Assembly (NCBI GenBank): GCA_963826795.1 | Contig: CAWGYT010000030.1 | Coordinates: 1-64,000 of the forward strand | Origin: CAWGYT01 sp963826795 | Lineage (GTDB): Bacteria > Planctomycetota > Planctomycetia > Pirellulales > Pirellulaceae | Reading direction: 5' to 3' | Length of the DNA: 64,000 nt | Position numbers and translations under genes: made by a program | The notes under the pieces: model-generated | The model's input: only the letters and a program-made list of their open reading frames with translations | Databases searched by the model: none | Told to the model about the DNA's origin: nothing | In this document: piece after piece, positions 27,099 to 38,129 of the stretch | Position numbering within the stretch: the first letter of the stretch is position 1 | Layout: every line of letters begins with the position of its first letter

Positions 27099-28429
27099 GC
27101 TACGCAAGCAGCCGTCGCCGTTTTTTGCGAGATCTGGGTCTCGGCGCCGCCGCCATTCCCTTCCTTTCAGGTCTTTCGAGCCTGCGGGCCGGAGAGGATC
27201 GCGATGCGGCACGCCGTCAGCGCCTGGTGATCATGTTCACTCCCAATGGAACCTTGCCCGATGAGTTCTGGTCGGACCAGTTTGGCGCGGACGTGCCGCT
27301 GCAGTTGAAGCCCATGTTGAGCGCGCTTGAGCCCTTCCGCGAGCAGACGCTGTTGCTGAAAGGCGTCAGCAACCAGATCCGCGGCGATGGCGATAATCAC
27401 ATGCGCGGCATGTCCTGCCTGCTGACGGCAACCGAATTGAGTCCTGGAAATATTCAGGGCGGTTCGGATACGCCCGCAGGCTGGGCCAGCGGAATCTCGA
27501 TCGACCAGCAGGTTCGCAATCATTTCCAGGCACAGCCGACGACCAATACGCGATTCGGTTCGCTGGAATTCGGCGTGGCGGTGCCGAATCGAGCGGACCC
27601 GTGGACTCGAATGTGTTATGCAGGCGCGGATAAGCCCGTCGCCCCGATCGACGATCCGCGGCAAATGTTCGACAAGCTGTATGGAGGTGCCAAGGACCGT
27701 CAACTCCTGGCCAGCGTCTTGGATCTGGTCAGCGACGATCTGCGCCGCGTTGAGCGACAGCTCAGCCGCGACGATCGCCGACTGCTCGAAGAACATCTCC
27801 AAACCGTGCGACAGCTAGAGCAAGACATTGTCGCCGCCGAGGCTCAGAAGGAATTGACCCATCCGGAGCCCGAGATTGATCCGACCATCGAGTTGGTCAA
27901 TGACAATACGCCAGAGATCAGCCGGATGCAGATCGACCTGCTCGTCAATTCGCTGGCGAACGACATGACGCGCGTCGCGACGTTGCAGTATATGCGTTCG
28001 GTCGGACAGGCCAGAATGCGCTGGTTGGGGATTGACGAGGGCCACCATTCGCTCTCACACGAACCGGATAACAACGAAGATGCGCACGACAAGCTGCGGC
28101 GAATCAACGCGTGGTTCGCCGGCGAGCTGGCGTATTTGCTCCGCCGTCTGGCCGAGACGCCCGAGCCGGGGCAGGGCACGGGCAGCATGTTGGACAACAC
28201 GCAGGTGATTTGGGTCAACGAACTGGGCAAAGGGAATTCGCACACGCTGGCGAACATCCCGTTTCTGCTGGTCGGTGGCGGCGCCGGATTTCGGACAAAT
28301 CGAGCGCTCGACCTGGGCGATGTGCCTCACAATCGGCTCTGGCTGACGCTGGCTCGGTCCCTGGGTGACGAGCAGCTGGAGACCTTCGGAACCGCTCGCT
28401 TCTGCGAAGGCGGACCGCTCGATTTATAA
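27095..28429 (+). CDS. DUF1552 protein, Tat-exported partner of the DUF1592 cytochrome
   Basis: 444 residues with a twin-arginine signal (SRRRFLRDLGLGAAAIPFLSGL). Core blocks of the family are present: MFTPNGTLPDEFW, LLKGVSNQIRGDGDNHMRGMSCLLTATEL, DTPAGWASGISIDQQV, GVAVPNRADPWTRMCYAG and LGIDEGHHSLSHEPDNN. DUF1552 is distantly related to the DUF1501/alkaline phosphatase-like fold; its reaction is unknown. It starts with GTG overlapping the previous stop by 4 bases and preceded by GAGGAGG. Confidence 0.92.
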   Translation: MSYASSRRRFLRDLGLGAAAIPFLSGLSSLRAGEDRDAARRQRLVIMFTPNGTLPDEFWSDQFGADVPLQLKPMLSALEPFREQTLLLKGVSNQIRGDGDNHMRGMSCLLTATELSPGNIQGGSDTPAGWASGISIDQQVRNHFQAQPTTNTRFGSLEFGVAVPNRADPWTRMCYAGADKPVAPIDDPRQMFDKLYGGAKDRQLLASVLDLVSDDLRRVERQLSRDDRRLLEEHLQTVRQLEQDIVAAEAQKELTHPEPEIDPTIELVNDNTPEISRMQIDLLVNSLANDMTRVATLQYMRSVGQARMRWLGIDEGHHSLSHEPDNNEDAHDKLRRINAWFAGELAYLLRRLAETPEPGQGTGSMLDNTQVIWVNELGKGNSHTLANIPFLLVGGGAGFRTNRALDLGDVPHNRLWLTLARSLGDEQLETFGTARFCEGGPLDL

Positions 28430-28446
28430 GCCCGCGCGAGTCATGC

Positions 28447-29883
28447 CTAAGCCAGGATCTCGTGCACGACGGAGCCATAGACGTCGGTCAGGCGAAAATC
28501 GCGGCCGGAGTGGCGGTGCGTGAGCCGTTCGTGATCGAGGCCCAGCAGGTGCAGCAGCGTGGCATGCAAGTCGTGCAGGTGGATGCGTCCTTCAATCGGG
28601 CGGTAGCCGAAGTCATCGGTTTGGCCATACGTCCGGCCCGCCTGGATACCTCCGCCTGCCAACCAAGTGCAAAAGCTCTCCTGCTGATGCTCGCGTCCGT
28701 GCGTTTCGATCGGAGACGTGCCCGACAGATCCTGGCTCCATTGCGAGCGACCGAATTCGCCGGACCAGACAACCAGGGTGTCATCCAGCAGCCCGCGCCG
28801 TTTGAGGTCCTGCAGCAAGCCCGCGATGGGTTTGTCCGCCGCACGACAGCTGTTGGGCAGCGCTTGCGCGATGTTGCCATGATGGTCCCAGCCGTCAATC
28901 GTCACCTGGACGAAGCGAACGCCCGCTTCGCTCATGCGCCGGGCCAGCAGACACGCGCGCCCGTTGCGGTCGGTCGCCCCTTCTCCCACGCCGTACAGGG
29001 CAAGGCATTCCGCGGACTCGCCCGACAAGTCGACCAGGGCCGGCGTTTCGGACTGCATGCGAAACGCGAGCTCAAACGACTGGATGATCCCTTCCATTTG
29101 GGCGTCCGCTTGGACACGCTCTAGCAACCCCTGGTTCATGTCTTGCAAGAAGTTGAGTCGACGGCGTTGGACGCCTTCGTTCGTCGCCGGATCCTGCAAA
29201 TAGCGGATGGCCAGGTCCGCCGCATCGGAGGGAACGTTCAGCGGCGTGCCTTGATGGGCCGCCGGAAGGAACGACGCGCCGTAGGTGCGCACGTCAGCGG
29301 GCGGATGGATCGAAATGAAGCCTGGCAGGTTTTCGTTCTCGGTCCCCAGGCCGTAACTGATCCAGGCGCCCATGGAGGGCCGTGCTTCCGCGATGACACC
29401 CGTATGAAGCTGCAGCGTCGCGGGTGCGTGAGCTTTGTTGTCGGTGTACATCCCGCGCAGCAAACAGAGCTCGTCGGCGACGCCGGCCAGGTGCGGCATG
29501 AGGTCCGAAATCATCATTCCGCACGCGCCCCGCGGGCGCACCGGCGCCACGGGACCCATCGCCAAGAACTTTTCGACACCCACCCGCAGCTGCTGATCAT
29601 CCACGGGGGCAGCCACGGTTTCGCCGTGGTGCTCGACGATCAACGGCTTGGGATCGAACAGATCCGCTTGCGAGGGTCCGCCCGCCATGAACAGGAAGAT
29701 GATTCGCTTCGCACGCGGTGGGTGATGCGGAGCACGGACACGGAGAGGGCTTGTCGTCGCGCCGTTCGCGCCGTCCGCCATCAGCCCCTGCAAGGCCAGA
29801 CTTCCGAACCCGCACGCGGCCGCTCGCAGCAGCTGTCGGCGGGTCGAACTGACCGTGATCAAGCGGTTCATCGAATTGTTCAT
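28447..29883 (-). CDS. DUF1501 protein, Tat-exported
   Basis: About 478 residues and intact, unlike the copy at 2492-3930. Twin-arginine-type start (STRRQLLRAAACGFGSLALQGLM), LFMAGGPSQADLFDPKPL, MGAWISYGLGTENENLPGF, DLSGESAECLALYGVGEG, RRMSEAGVRFVQVTIDGWDHHGN, VVWSGEFGRSQWSQDL and LHLLGLDHERLTHRHSGRD. Two ATGs lie side by side; the second (29883) is favoured because GGAGGT is then 5 bases away. The cytochrome gene upstream ends 29 bases before, so the two form an operon. Confidence 0.93.
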   Translation of the reverse strand: MNNSMNRLITVSSTRRQLLRAAACGFGSLALQGLMADGANGATTSPLRVRAPHHPPRAKRIIFLFMAGGPSQADLFDPKPLIVEHHGETVAAPVDDQQLRVGVEKFLAMGPVAPVRPRGACGMMISDLMPHLAGVADELCLLRGMYTDNKAHAPATLQLHTGVIAEARPSMGAWISYGLGTENENLPGFISIHPPADVRTYGASFLPAAHQGTPLNVPSDAADLAIRYLQDPATNEGVQRRRLNFLQDMNQGLLERVQADAQMEGIIQSFELAFRMQSETPALVDLSGESAECLALYGVGEGATDRNGRACLLARRMSEAGVRFVQVTIDGWDHHGNIAQALPNSCRAADKPIAGLLQDLKRRGLLDDTLVVWSGEFGRSQWSQDLSGTSPIETHGREHQQESFCTWLAGGGIQAGRTYGQTDDFGYRPIEGRIHLHDLHATLLHLLGLDHERLTHRHSGRDFRLTDVYGSVVHEILA

Positions 29884-29912
29884 CATGGACCTCCGTCCCG
29901 AGGCAGCACTGT

Positions 29913-32414
29913 TCAGAGCGTCATCAGAAACTCGTTCGCGGCGACGATCGCGTGGCACAATTCGACCCAGCCGGTCTCACCGACTTCGGCCAGAAACTGC
30001 TGAGCCTGCCGTCGTTCGTTGATCGTGATCGGTCGATTCAGCGTGCAGAGCCAGAGAGATTCAAGTTGTGCTCCCGCATCCGTGGCCTCTCGCTGAATTC
30101 GTTCCGCCAGCTGCGACGCGTATTGCTTGATGTCCGGACTGTTCATCAGGAAGAGCGCCTGGGTTGGAACGGCCGTATTTGGGCGCTGTCCGGTGAACTC
30201 GGCGGGCTGCACGAAATCGAACACATTCCGAATCTCCGCGGGGCCAGGTTGAGCACCCGAACGAATGATCGGCAAGTAGATCGTGCGTTGCGATGCCTGT
30301 TCCGGGCGCCATCGGCTCAGCGAAAACGAAGGTGGATTGACGTTCTTCGGGTCAAGGTTCGCGACGTTCTCAACCAACTCCAGTGGTAGCGCAGGGCCGC
30401 CTCCTTGAAACAGAAGTTGATCGCCAATCGCCAACAGTGCATCCCGCAACGCTTCGGCGTCCAGTCGACGTCGGTTCATCCGCCACAGCAGCCGATTCGT
30501 CGGATCAACGGCGTCAGCCACTTCGTCGTGTGCGCTGGACATCCGATAGGCTCGACTGAGCACCAGTGTTCGAATCAACGACTTTTGGGACCAGCCGCCA
30601 CGGATGAACTCGGTGGCCAAATAGTCCAGTAGCTTGGGATGTGTCGGTGGTTCGGCGCGAAGCCCGAAATAGTCGACGGACGGCGCGAGGCCAGCGCCAA
30701 ACAGTTTCTGCCAGACGCGATTCACAGCCACCCGCGCGGTCAGCGGGTTGCGAGGGCTGGCGATCCAGTCGGCCAGCTCCCTACGACCGCTTTGCTCCGC
30801 GGGGATCCTTGTCGCAGGGGGTGAGACGGCGTGCAGAAAACCACGCGGAACCTCGTCGCCCAGTGCCCTCGGGTTGCCGCGGATCGTAATTCGCATTCCG
30901 GTCGGGTTATCCAGATCGCGCACCGCGTAAACGCGCGGCATACCCGGCGCGAAAAACTGGGCGTGTTCGAGCTGACGACCCAGTTGCGCGATTCGCTGGC
31001 CAAGTTGGCTCCGTTGGGCCATCAAGGCCTCGCGCGTCGAGGGCGCGTCCGGCGATGTCTCCGGCCCAAGCTGTTTTTCGATTTCGGCGAGTTGCGAGCG
31101 TGCCTGATCGCGCTCTGCCGTCCATTGCGTCAGACGCGCGGCATGTTGACGCTCCGCTTCGGCGCGAGCAGCCTGTTGCGCCGGGGTCTCCGGCAGCTCA
31201 CGCTGAACGACGTCACTCCAGACTCCGCGCTGCGTTTTGTAGACCGACTGCGTGTTATGAAAAAAACCGGCCATCGCGTAGTATTCGCGCTGCGAGATTG
31301 GGTCGAATTTGTGATCGTGGCACCGAGCGCAACCGACGGTCATGCCCAAAAACGCCTTGCTCGTCTTGACCACTTGCTGGTCCACAATGTCGACGCGCAG
31401 TTTGGCCTTGTCCGCTTCCACGATTTCCAGGTCGCCGAGCAACAGAAAGCCGGTCGCGGTAATCGCGGCGGCCTGTGCTTCGACCGAGTCAGATGACAGC
31501 AGATCGCCGGCGAGTTGTTCGCGAATAAAGCGATCGAAGGGCAGGTCATGGTTGTATGAATCAATAACGTAATCTCGATACCGCCACGCATGCTCGGCAA
31601 AGACATTGTTCGATGTCCCGATCTGGTCCGCATATCCGACGAGATCCAGCCAGTGCCGTGCCCATCGCTCGCCAAACGCGGGTGACGTCAACAGCCGGTC
31701 GACAACGGTTTCGTAGGCTCGAGGCGACTTGTCGTCCGCAAAGCTGCGAATTTGCGCGATGGTGGGTGGCAGGCCCGTCAGGTCGAAACTGACCCGCCGC
31801 AGCCAGGTGTACCGATCGGCGTCGTCGGCGGGCCGCAGGCTGAGTTCTTCCAGGCGGCGCAAGATAAAATAGTCGCTGCCGGCGGTGGGCCACGTTCGGT
31901 CGAGGACAGGGGGCAGCGGTGGGCAAAGGAGTGGTTGAAACGCCCAGTGGTCGGGAGCCTCGGCGGGGCTGGAAGAAGCGGCGGCCGGTGCCGTTCCTTC
32001 GCGCGGGTCCGGCGCGCCCATCGAAACCCAACGAACCAGATCGTCAATTGCGGCTTCCGGCAGCTTCCCCTTGGGCGGCATCTCCAGCGACTCGTACCGC
32101 ACCGCCTCGATCAACAGGCTTTGCTCAGGCTCCCCCGGGACCACGGCGGGCCCGCTCTCCCCGCCCTCGAGAACGGACTGGCGATAGTCCAGCCGCAGCC
32201 CACCCTGCGGGTTGTCCGAACGCTCCGAATGACACTCGTAGCAATGTTCCACCAGGACGGGCCGAATCCGGTTCTCAAAAAACGCGGTCTGCTCGGCCGG
32301 TGATAATTCCTGGGCCTGCCCAACGGTTCCGCCGAAAGTCGCACTCAGCAAGAGCGTCGCAAACACGACGCGAGAGAACGTCCGCCGGTCGCTGGGGGAC
32401 CGTCGTGGCTGCAT
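29913..32414 (-). CDS. PSCyt1/DUF1549/DUF1553 planctomycete cytochrome
   Basis: About 833 residues, intact. Signal peptide (VVFATLLLSATFGGTVGQA), PSCyt1 haem motif HCYECHS with GGLRLDYRQSVLEGGESGPAVVPGEPEQSLLIEAV, DUF1549 (RRVSFDLTGLPPT, FGERWARHWLDLVGYAD, CARCHDHKFDPISQREYYAMAGFF), a coiled-coil insertion rich in Ala/Glu/Gln (AARAEAERQHAARLTQW onward), then DUF1553 (VNRVWQKLFGAGLAPSVDYFG, LLWRMNRRRLDAEALRDALL). Start at 32414 is the ATG nearest the signal peptide. Paired with the DUF1501 gene downstream. Confidence 0.92.
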   Translation of the reverse strand: MQPRRSPSDRRTFSRVVFATLLLSATFGGTVGQAQELSPAEQTAFFENRIRPVLVEHCYECHSERSDNPQGGLRLDYRQSVLEGGESGPAVVPGEPEQSLLIEAVRYESLEMPPKGKLPEAAIDDLVRWVSMGAPDPREGTAPAAASSSPAEAPDHWAFQPLLCPPLPPVLDRTWPTAGSDYFILRRLEELSLRPADDADRYTWLRRVSFDLTGLPPTIAQIRSFADDKSPRAYETVVDRLLTSPAFGERWARHWLDLVGYADQIGTSNNVFAEHAWRYRDYVIDSYNHDLPFDRFIREQLAGDLLSSDSVEAQAAAITATGFLLLGDLEIVEADKAKLRVDIVDQQVVKTSKAFLGMTVGCARCHDHKFDPISQREYYAMAGFFHNTQSVYKTQRGVWSDVVQRELPETPAQQAARAEAERQHAARLTQWTAERDQARSQLAEIEKQLGPETSPDAPSTREALMAQRSQLGQRIAQLGRQLEHAQFFAPGMPRVYAVRDLDNPTGMRITIRGNPRALGDEVPRGFLHAVSPPATRIPAEQSGRRELADWIASPRNPLTARVAVNRVWQKLFGAGLAPSVDYFGLRAEPPTHPKLLDYLATEFIRGGWSQKSLIRTLVLSRAYRMSSAHDEVADAVDPTNRLLWRMNRRRLDAEALRDALLAIGDQLLFQGGGPALPLELVENVANLDPKNVNPPSFSLSRWRPEQASQRTIYLPIIRSGAQPGPAEIRNVFDFVQPAEFTGQRPNTAVPTQALFLMNSPDIKQYASQLAERIQREATDAGAQLESLWLCTLNRPITINERRQAQQFLAEVGETGWVELCHAIVAANEFLMTL

Positions 32415-32655
32415 GCGCGTGTTCACGGTTGAAAAGGTGGGCAAGGCGTGCCTCTCGCGGCGAAGGAAGGCATGCGATGGCGGACCGATGCGTGTCCGCC
32501 GTCGACGCAGTATAACGCACTCCCGCGCTCGTTGAAACGTTCTTACAAAAGTTCCAGGCGAACCCGTTCCCGTGATTCGTCTCTAACCATTCAGCCCGAG
32601 AGCGCCGCGGTCAACTCGTGACGCCGCGAGGTGTGTGTGGTGAGTCTCCAATCGA

Positions 32656-33474
32656 ATGGTTGTGGAAGTCATGAATAACAAACTGATCGAACGGCATTTC
32701 GCCAAGATGGGAGCGGTGGCCAGGGTCCATTCCGAACCACGACGCAACGCAGCGGGTGCCGTCACCATCGATATCGGCCAAAACGGCGGAGGCGAGTTCT
32801 TCGATATCGCGCTGGCTCCCGCAGCGACGACCGACCTGAAAGTCATTGACGTTCAACCGCGGATTCGCCATTTGTTGCTGATGTCACAGCAGGCCGACGG
32901 AAAACACAAATTCTTGTGCGGCCATGACGAGCGGCATTGGTTCGTGGCGGCGGTACCGGAACGTGCGTCCGTGTCGAGCGTAAAGACGGCGATGGAGGCC
33001 TTGAAGCCCGCCGTTGTCCGACATCGCGAGAACCAGTTGCAGGTCAAACCGCGCAAAAGAAACCGTCGGCGCAATGAAGCCTTCGTCCGGCAAGGTGAAT
33101 GGTTCTTTGTGCCGATCACTCGGGGAATCCACGTGGATACGCGTGTGGTTTTGCGCAATGAGCCGATCTCGCGCGGTAACGGTGGCAAGCCCCATTATTG
33201 CGAGGAACTGATCCGGCAAGGCGGCGAACTGGTCTATGTCAGTCGGCGGTACCGCCAGGGGCTGACGGAGCAGCGATATCGGCAATTGCTGACCCGTCAA
33301 CCTGAGTTGCGGAAGGTGCAGTGGATCGCGCAGCGCCGCAACCCGCTCGTCTTGGTGCGGGGGAAGGTGCGGCATCGGGATCACAAGACGATCGTACTGC
33401 GCGGCTGGCATCAAGTGCTGATGAACACCGAGACGCAATCGGAGGCGATGCGGCACGTGGCATTCATCGACTGA
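32656..33474 (+). CDS. conserved planctomycete protein of unknown function
   Basis: 272 residues, no signal or membrane segment. Recognisable blocks are GEFFDIAL, VIDVQPRIRHLLLMSQQADGKHKFLCGHDERHWFVAAVPE, AMEALKP, NEAFVRQGEWFFVP and VRHRDHKTIVLRGWHQVLMNTE. The basic central stretch (KPRKRNRRRNEA) and the repeated aromatic-histidine blocks suggest nucleic-acid binding, but that is only a guess. I recall similar uncharacterised proteins in other planctomycetes. The start may be the inner ATG at 32671. It stands alone. Confidence 0.75.
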   Translation: MVVEVMNNKLIERHFAKMGAVARVHSEPRRNAAGAVTIDIGQNGGGEFFDIALAPAATTDLKVIDVQPRIRHLLLMSQQADGKHKFLCGHDERHWFVAAVPERASVSSVKTAMEALKPAVVRHRENQLQVKPRKRNRRRNEAFVRQGEWFFVPITRGIHVDTRVVLRNEPISRGNGGKPHYCEELIRQGGELVYVSRRYRQGLTEQRYRQLLTRQPELRKVQWIAQRRNPLVLVRGKVRHRDHKTIVLRGWHQVLMNTETQSEAMRHVAFID

Positions 33475-33514
33475 GGGCCGACCCGGTGTTTTTGGCGCGA
33501 AACGCGTCACGCGG

Positions 33515-34869
33515 TCAGATTAGTTTCCAGCCAGCTCGATAGTCGCGGCGAATAAAAGGTTCGGCCTCGGGCGCATTGGTGGCTCGCAGTGCACGCGGAT
33601 CCCATTCGAGGCGTTTTCCCACTCGAAAGGCGACGTTGCCAAGATGATTTGCCTCGGTGAGCCAACCGGCGTACTCAAAATTGCAGGTCGTCGGCTCACC
33701 CGTCTTGCACGCATGCAGCCACTCAGCGTGGTGTCCTCGCGACTTGGGGATGAAGGGGTCAGGGCGTTTGAAGTCCGCGAATTTGTCTTCGGGCAGCAAC
33801 AGATTCTTGCCGTAATCGGACAGCAGCATGCCTTCGTCACCGATAAACAGGACGCCGCTGTCCCATTGCGGGATCGCGGCCTCCTTCCAGATCGTGGGCT
33901 TGTTGACGCCCTGATACCACGTCAATCGCACCGGAGGCAAGTCCCCACGCGGGCCATATTCATAGACGACTTGCATCGACGCGGGCGCGAGTTCCGGATG
34001 CGGAGCGGGGCCTTCGGCCTGGATCGTGCGCGGCGCATCGAGCTTCAGCGCCCAAAACGGGAGATCGATCCAGTGGCTTCCCAGATCCGACATGGTCCCG
34101 TTGCCGAAGTCCCACCATCGGTACCACTTCGGTCCGGGGAAATAGACGCTGTGAAAGGGACGTGCAGGAGCGGGTCCAAGCCAGAGGTCCCAGTTGAGAT
34201 TGGGCGGGACCGGTTCCGACTCGGCGGGACGATTCTGGACCAGCACGATGTCATTGTTCCGTTGGGCCTCCTCCTCACTTCCTTGCCATCCCCACGCGCA
34301 GAGACCCAGACGTGCACCTCGCGCACCGGGCCGATGGCCCCGGTCTGGATCAGCTCGACGACGCGCCGGTAGTTGTCGCCGGCATGAATTTGAGTGCCCA
34401 TCTGCGTCGCGACGCCGGCTTTGGCTGCCGCCTCACGAATGACCCGCGCTTCCCACACGTTGTACGTGAGAGGTTTCTCGCAATAAACATGTTTCCCGAG
34501 CTGTAAGGCGGGCAGCGTGGCAAACGCGTGGGTGTGCTCGCACGTGCTGACGACGACCGCATCAAACTCGTTGGCGAAGTTGTAAAGGTCCCGGAAGTCG
34601 GCAAACCTGCGAGCGCTCGGGTACTTGTCGGCCGCCGCGGCCAAGTTGTATTCGTTGACGTCGCACAGGGCGACGATGTTCTCCGATGCGACCGACTCCA
34701 GATTGCCTCCCCCGCGGCCACCCGTGCCGATGACCGCAAGGTTGAGTTTTTCGTTGAGGTTCTGTCCGCGGACGACCGCGGGTACGGGCCACGTAAGGGC
34801 TGCGGTCCCGAGTGTTGCCGTTTTCACGAAGCGGCGCCGAGTCAACCTGCTACCGGCAGTTGAGGACAT
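33515..34869 (-). pseudogene. Gfo/Idh/MocA family oxidoreductase, one-base frameshift
   Basis: The N-terminal part has a Tat signal (LTRRRFVKTATLGTAALTWPVPAVVRG), the Rossmann motif AVIGTGGRGGG, and the EKPL motif (HVYCEKPLTYNVWEARV). The C-terminal part has VPPNLNWDLWLGPAPARPF, GSHWIDLPFWALKLDAP, GVLFIGDEGMLLSDYGKN and the C-terminal RRDYRAGWKL. The frames meet at 34294-34300; one extra C there gives VSRAWGWQGSEEEAQRNNDIV, the family consensus, so a single-base deletion explains the break. The start at 34869 is supported by GAGGTG 8 bases upstream. It is divergent from the PQQ protein gene. Confidence 0.85.
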
Positions 34870-35152
34870 GAATTCCACCTCATCCATCGGCCATCAAGCT
34901 CCGCTCGAAGTCCGACGGCCCAATCAAAGGAATAAAAGGACGGATCACGCACGGCGCGTGTCCTGGTGCCAACGGCGATCGTACTTGCCACCGAGTGTCG
35001 CGTAAAGCGAATCGACTGGGCCCAGACTGTTTTCACACGAATGGTTCCGCCTACAATGGGTTTCAACAAGAAACGGTCGCGGCGATGGCGATAGGCCGAA
35101 ACGGCTTGGGGACGAGACCGATTCGGTCGGCACGGGGAGCGGGAGGCATGCG

Positions 35153-37910
35153 ATGAGACGGCGGCATTTCGCGCTGGACAACCCACTCAGCCGGCCCGTG
35201 GCGAACCGCGCGCCGGCGGTGGCCAAGCGGCTGGCAGGAATTGGCGTGCGCCGCCCGTGTCTGCCGATGGCATTGGCGGTGCTCGCGGTCGTTTACTTCT
35301 TGGCGAAGGCAAACCCGTTAACCGCGAGCGAGGATTGGCCGCAGTTGCAGGGCGACGCCCTGCGGTCGGGAAACGCACCGGAGATTTCCCTGCGGATGCC
35401 ACTCGGACTGGTTGCGGCGATTCCGATGACGGATGCCGGTCTGGCCGCGCCGGTCGTGAGTGACGGGAAGGCGTTTGTCATCGACGGCTCGGGGGTCGTG
35501 ACGGCGATCGACCTGTCATCGATGCAAGTGGTCTGGAAGTTTGCGACGCGCGGAGGTCCGCAGAACTGCAACAACGTGGCCGCTCCGGCAGTCGTGGGCG
35601 ACTTTGTTCACGTGGGGACGATGGCGGGCGATTACTATGTACTGGACCGCGAACACGGAACGGTCGTGCGAGAGATCGATTGCCAGGAACCGGTGTTTTC
35701 GGCGCCGGCCGTGGGGACGGACCGCGTCTACTTCGCAACGCTCGGGGCGCGGGTTTTTGCCGTAACGCCCCGCGGTGAGCTCGTTTGGACATGGGACTTC
35801 GTCAAGGAAGTGATTGGCTTTGACGGCGACCGTTGGAGCGGCGAACAGTGGCTTGCGTTTCGCGGCGATCGTGTCACTTGGCGAGACCACTTTGTCTGTT
35901 CACGTGACCTTTGCCTGGTGGGCGAGACCGTCGTGATTCCGGCGGGCGGCCGAACGGTTTTCTTGGCCGATGAGGGCGACCGACCGCGCCTGCGCCGATT
36001 GGTCAAATTCCTGAGTACGCGGGCAACGAGTACCCCGCCACATTCGGCCAGAGTGCCGATGCCTCCGGAAATGTGTACGTCCAGTGGCATCGGCGCGACA
36101 ACGCGGGACGCGTCGAGATTTTGCGGCTGGAGGGTGATGTCGTCGAAACGAGTTTCGTCCCTGGGACGGAAACCTCGATTGAACGCGATGGCCTGTTGAG
36201 TTTTGCGTCGGTCAGCATTCGGGGCAGCGACGTGTATCGCGTTCGGCCCGAACAAGGGCGCGGTTTATGTCAGCATTCCGTTGCGGCGGGTCAGGACCCC
36301 AAGGTGCGCTGCGTCGCCGGCGGAATTTGTCCACCCGTCCTAACCCGCAACCACGCCGTCTACGGGGGACTGGATGGCAAGCTCTATTGCGTCCCGCTGG
36401 ATGGCGGTGAAACGTCGGCCTTCGCCACGGCATTCGGCGCACCGATCTCGGCGCCGGTCGCGGTCGCGGACGGCCGCGTGTTGGTGGCTTGCGAAGACGG
36501 CTACGTGTACATTTTCGGACCGGATGGCCAAGCGGCTCTGCCTGAGGAAGATCTGGGACTCTGGAAGATTCGCAGCCCGTTGAGCGGACCTTGGGCCGAC
36601 GCCGAGTTCGATTGGTACACGAACTACGGCGACTTCAGCGGCACGAACGCGAATGACCAAGGGCTCGCGCCGCCGCTGCAAATGCGCTGGGTCCGCCGGC
36701 TCGCAGGGACGGTCAAACACCTGCCCGTATGCGGCGGCGGACGGATGTACCTGCACACGGCAGAAGGGCAGATCCTGGCCGTTGAGCAGGATACGGGGCG
36801 CTTGCTTTGGCGACGGTACTGGCCCGACGTTTACCTTTCTTTCACCTCGCCGCTGTATCTTCGTGGCAAGCTGATTGTGCCGCAGGCGGGTATCAAACGC
36901 TCGAGGATGCGCTGCCTCGATGCGGCGACGGGAAAGCTGCTGTGGGAGGTGCCCTTCACGGGGTCTCCCAGTTGGAGTCGTCAATTCCCGCCCGTGGTGC
37001 ACGAGAACGTGGTGATTTACGCCTCGGGATCCGGTGAGTATGCCCCTCAGGGAACGGAAGAGTCGTTTGTCTTTCGCGGCACTCCGGTTGAACGAGACGG
37101 ACGCGAGGTGATGAGCTGGATTTACTCGAACGACAATCCTTACTACCCAAAGGACCACCACCCGAGAATTTGGGCATGGGACCTGGAGACCGGGAAGCTG
37201 CTGTGGGAGAAGGATTTTTCCGAGTTCGGGCGCGGTGGAAATGACTGCGGCATCTGCCTGCACCAAGGCAAGCTCTATTATTCCGTCTTCTTCGGCTACT
37301 CCGCCAACCAGCGCCGGCGTCGCGGGTTGCCGGTTGAAAACAACGGACTTACCGCTTGTCTGGAACCGACGACGGGCCGGGTCCTGTGGCAAACGAACCA
37401 ATACTATGTGACATCGAAGTGCACCCTGAGTGCTCGCGACGGGCGAATCTATCTGGGTGGTTACAATCGCGCCACCGAGGGGACGGAGGATCGCTTCGTC
37501 TGGTGCTTGAATGCCGAGGATGGCTCGCTGCAGTGGAAGTCCGATCCGGTGACGTCGGCGCTGAATGTGGTCACGGTGGGTCAACGCTACATCTTTTCAA
37601 ACGCGCTGCGCGGTCAAGGAAACGTCTTTGATGCTCGCTCGGGTCAAGTGACAAGGCGCATCGGCCACAACTACGCCTGCTGTCGATTCACGCTGTCCGA
37701 GCCGTTTGTGCTGGGAGCGAATATGGACATGATCGATCTTTCCGCCGACGGCAAGCTCGTTTCCACCGGGCCGGCAATCGATTCGCGCGAATGCCTGGCG
37801 CGGTGGTATCCAATGGACGAATCTTCTATGTCTCACAGGCCAGCGGATTCGTCGTCTCGCAAACATACGGTCCGTCATCCCAGCACCTGCCGGCGGTCTG
37901 GGCACGTTAG
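35153..37910 (+). pseudogene. PQQ-type beta-propeller outer-membrane-like protein, two one-base frameshifts
   Basis: Exported protein with a hydrophobic N-terminal helix (PMALAVLAVVYFLAK) and PQQ_2/PQQ_3-type propeller blades: APVVSDGKAFVIDGSGVVTAIDLSSMQVVWKF, AAPAVVGDFVHVGTMAGDYYVLDRE, GRMYLHTAEGQILAVEQDTGRLLWRRYW, DGRIYLGGYNRATEGTEDRFVWCLNAEDGSLQWKS. Breaks: at 35978-35995 (one added base links DEGDRP to IGQIPEYAGNEYPATFGQSADASGNVYVQW) and at 37797-37803 (one added G gives CLGAVVSNGRIFYVSQASGFVVSQTYG and a stop at 37908). Planctomycetes have many such propellers, often with no quinone ligand; role unknown. Confidence 0.8.
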
Positions 37911-38129
37911 ACCACCAGGGCGAACACGGGAGCCTCGACCCGGATTCGGGCCTGAAATGGCAACCCAGCTTGCGGTTGGCGTCGCTCAGGCGGTAAAACA
38001 GGGACAGTGCCGTTCAATTACTCGTGCATCGTCGGGGACTTGGTCAGGAGCCGCGGTTGAGCTGCCGCGGGGCGTGGGTGACCAATTAAGCCGCGGTGGA
38101 TACGTGTTGAGACCAGGAAGTGCTGTTCG

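Noticed and set aside
36221..36310. A further frameshift in the PQQ protein
   Set aside because: An alternative frame gives GPNKGAVYVSIPL, but the running frame (YRVRPEQGRGLCQHS through ICPPVLTRNHAVYGGLDGKLY) fits propeller proteins of this type, so no extra break is claimed.
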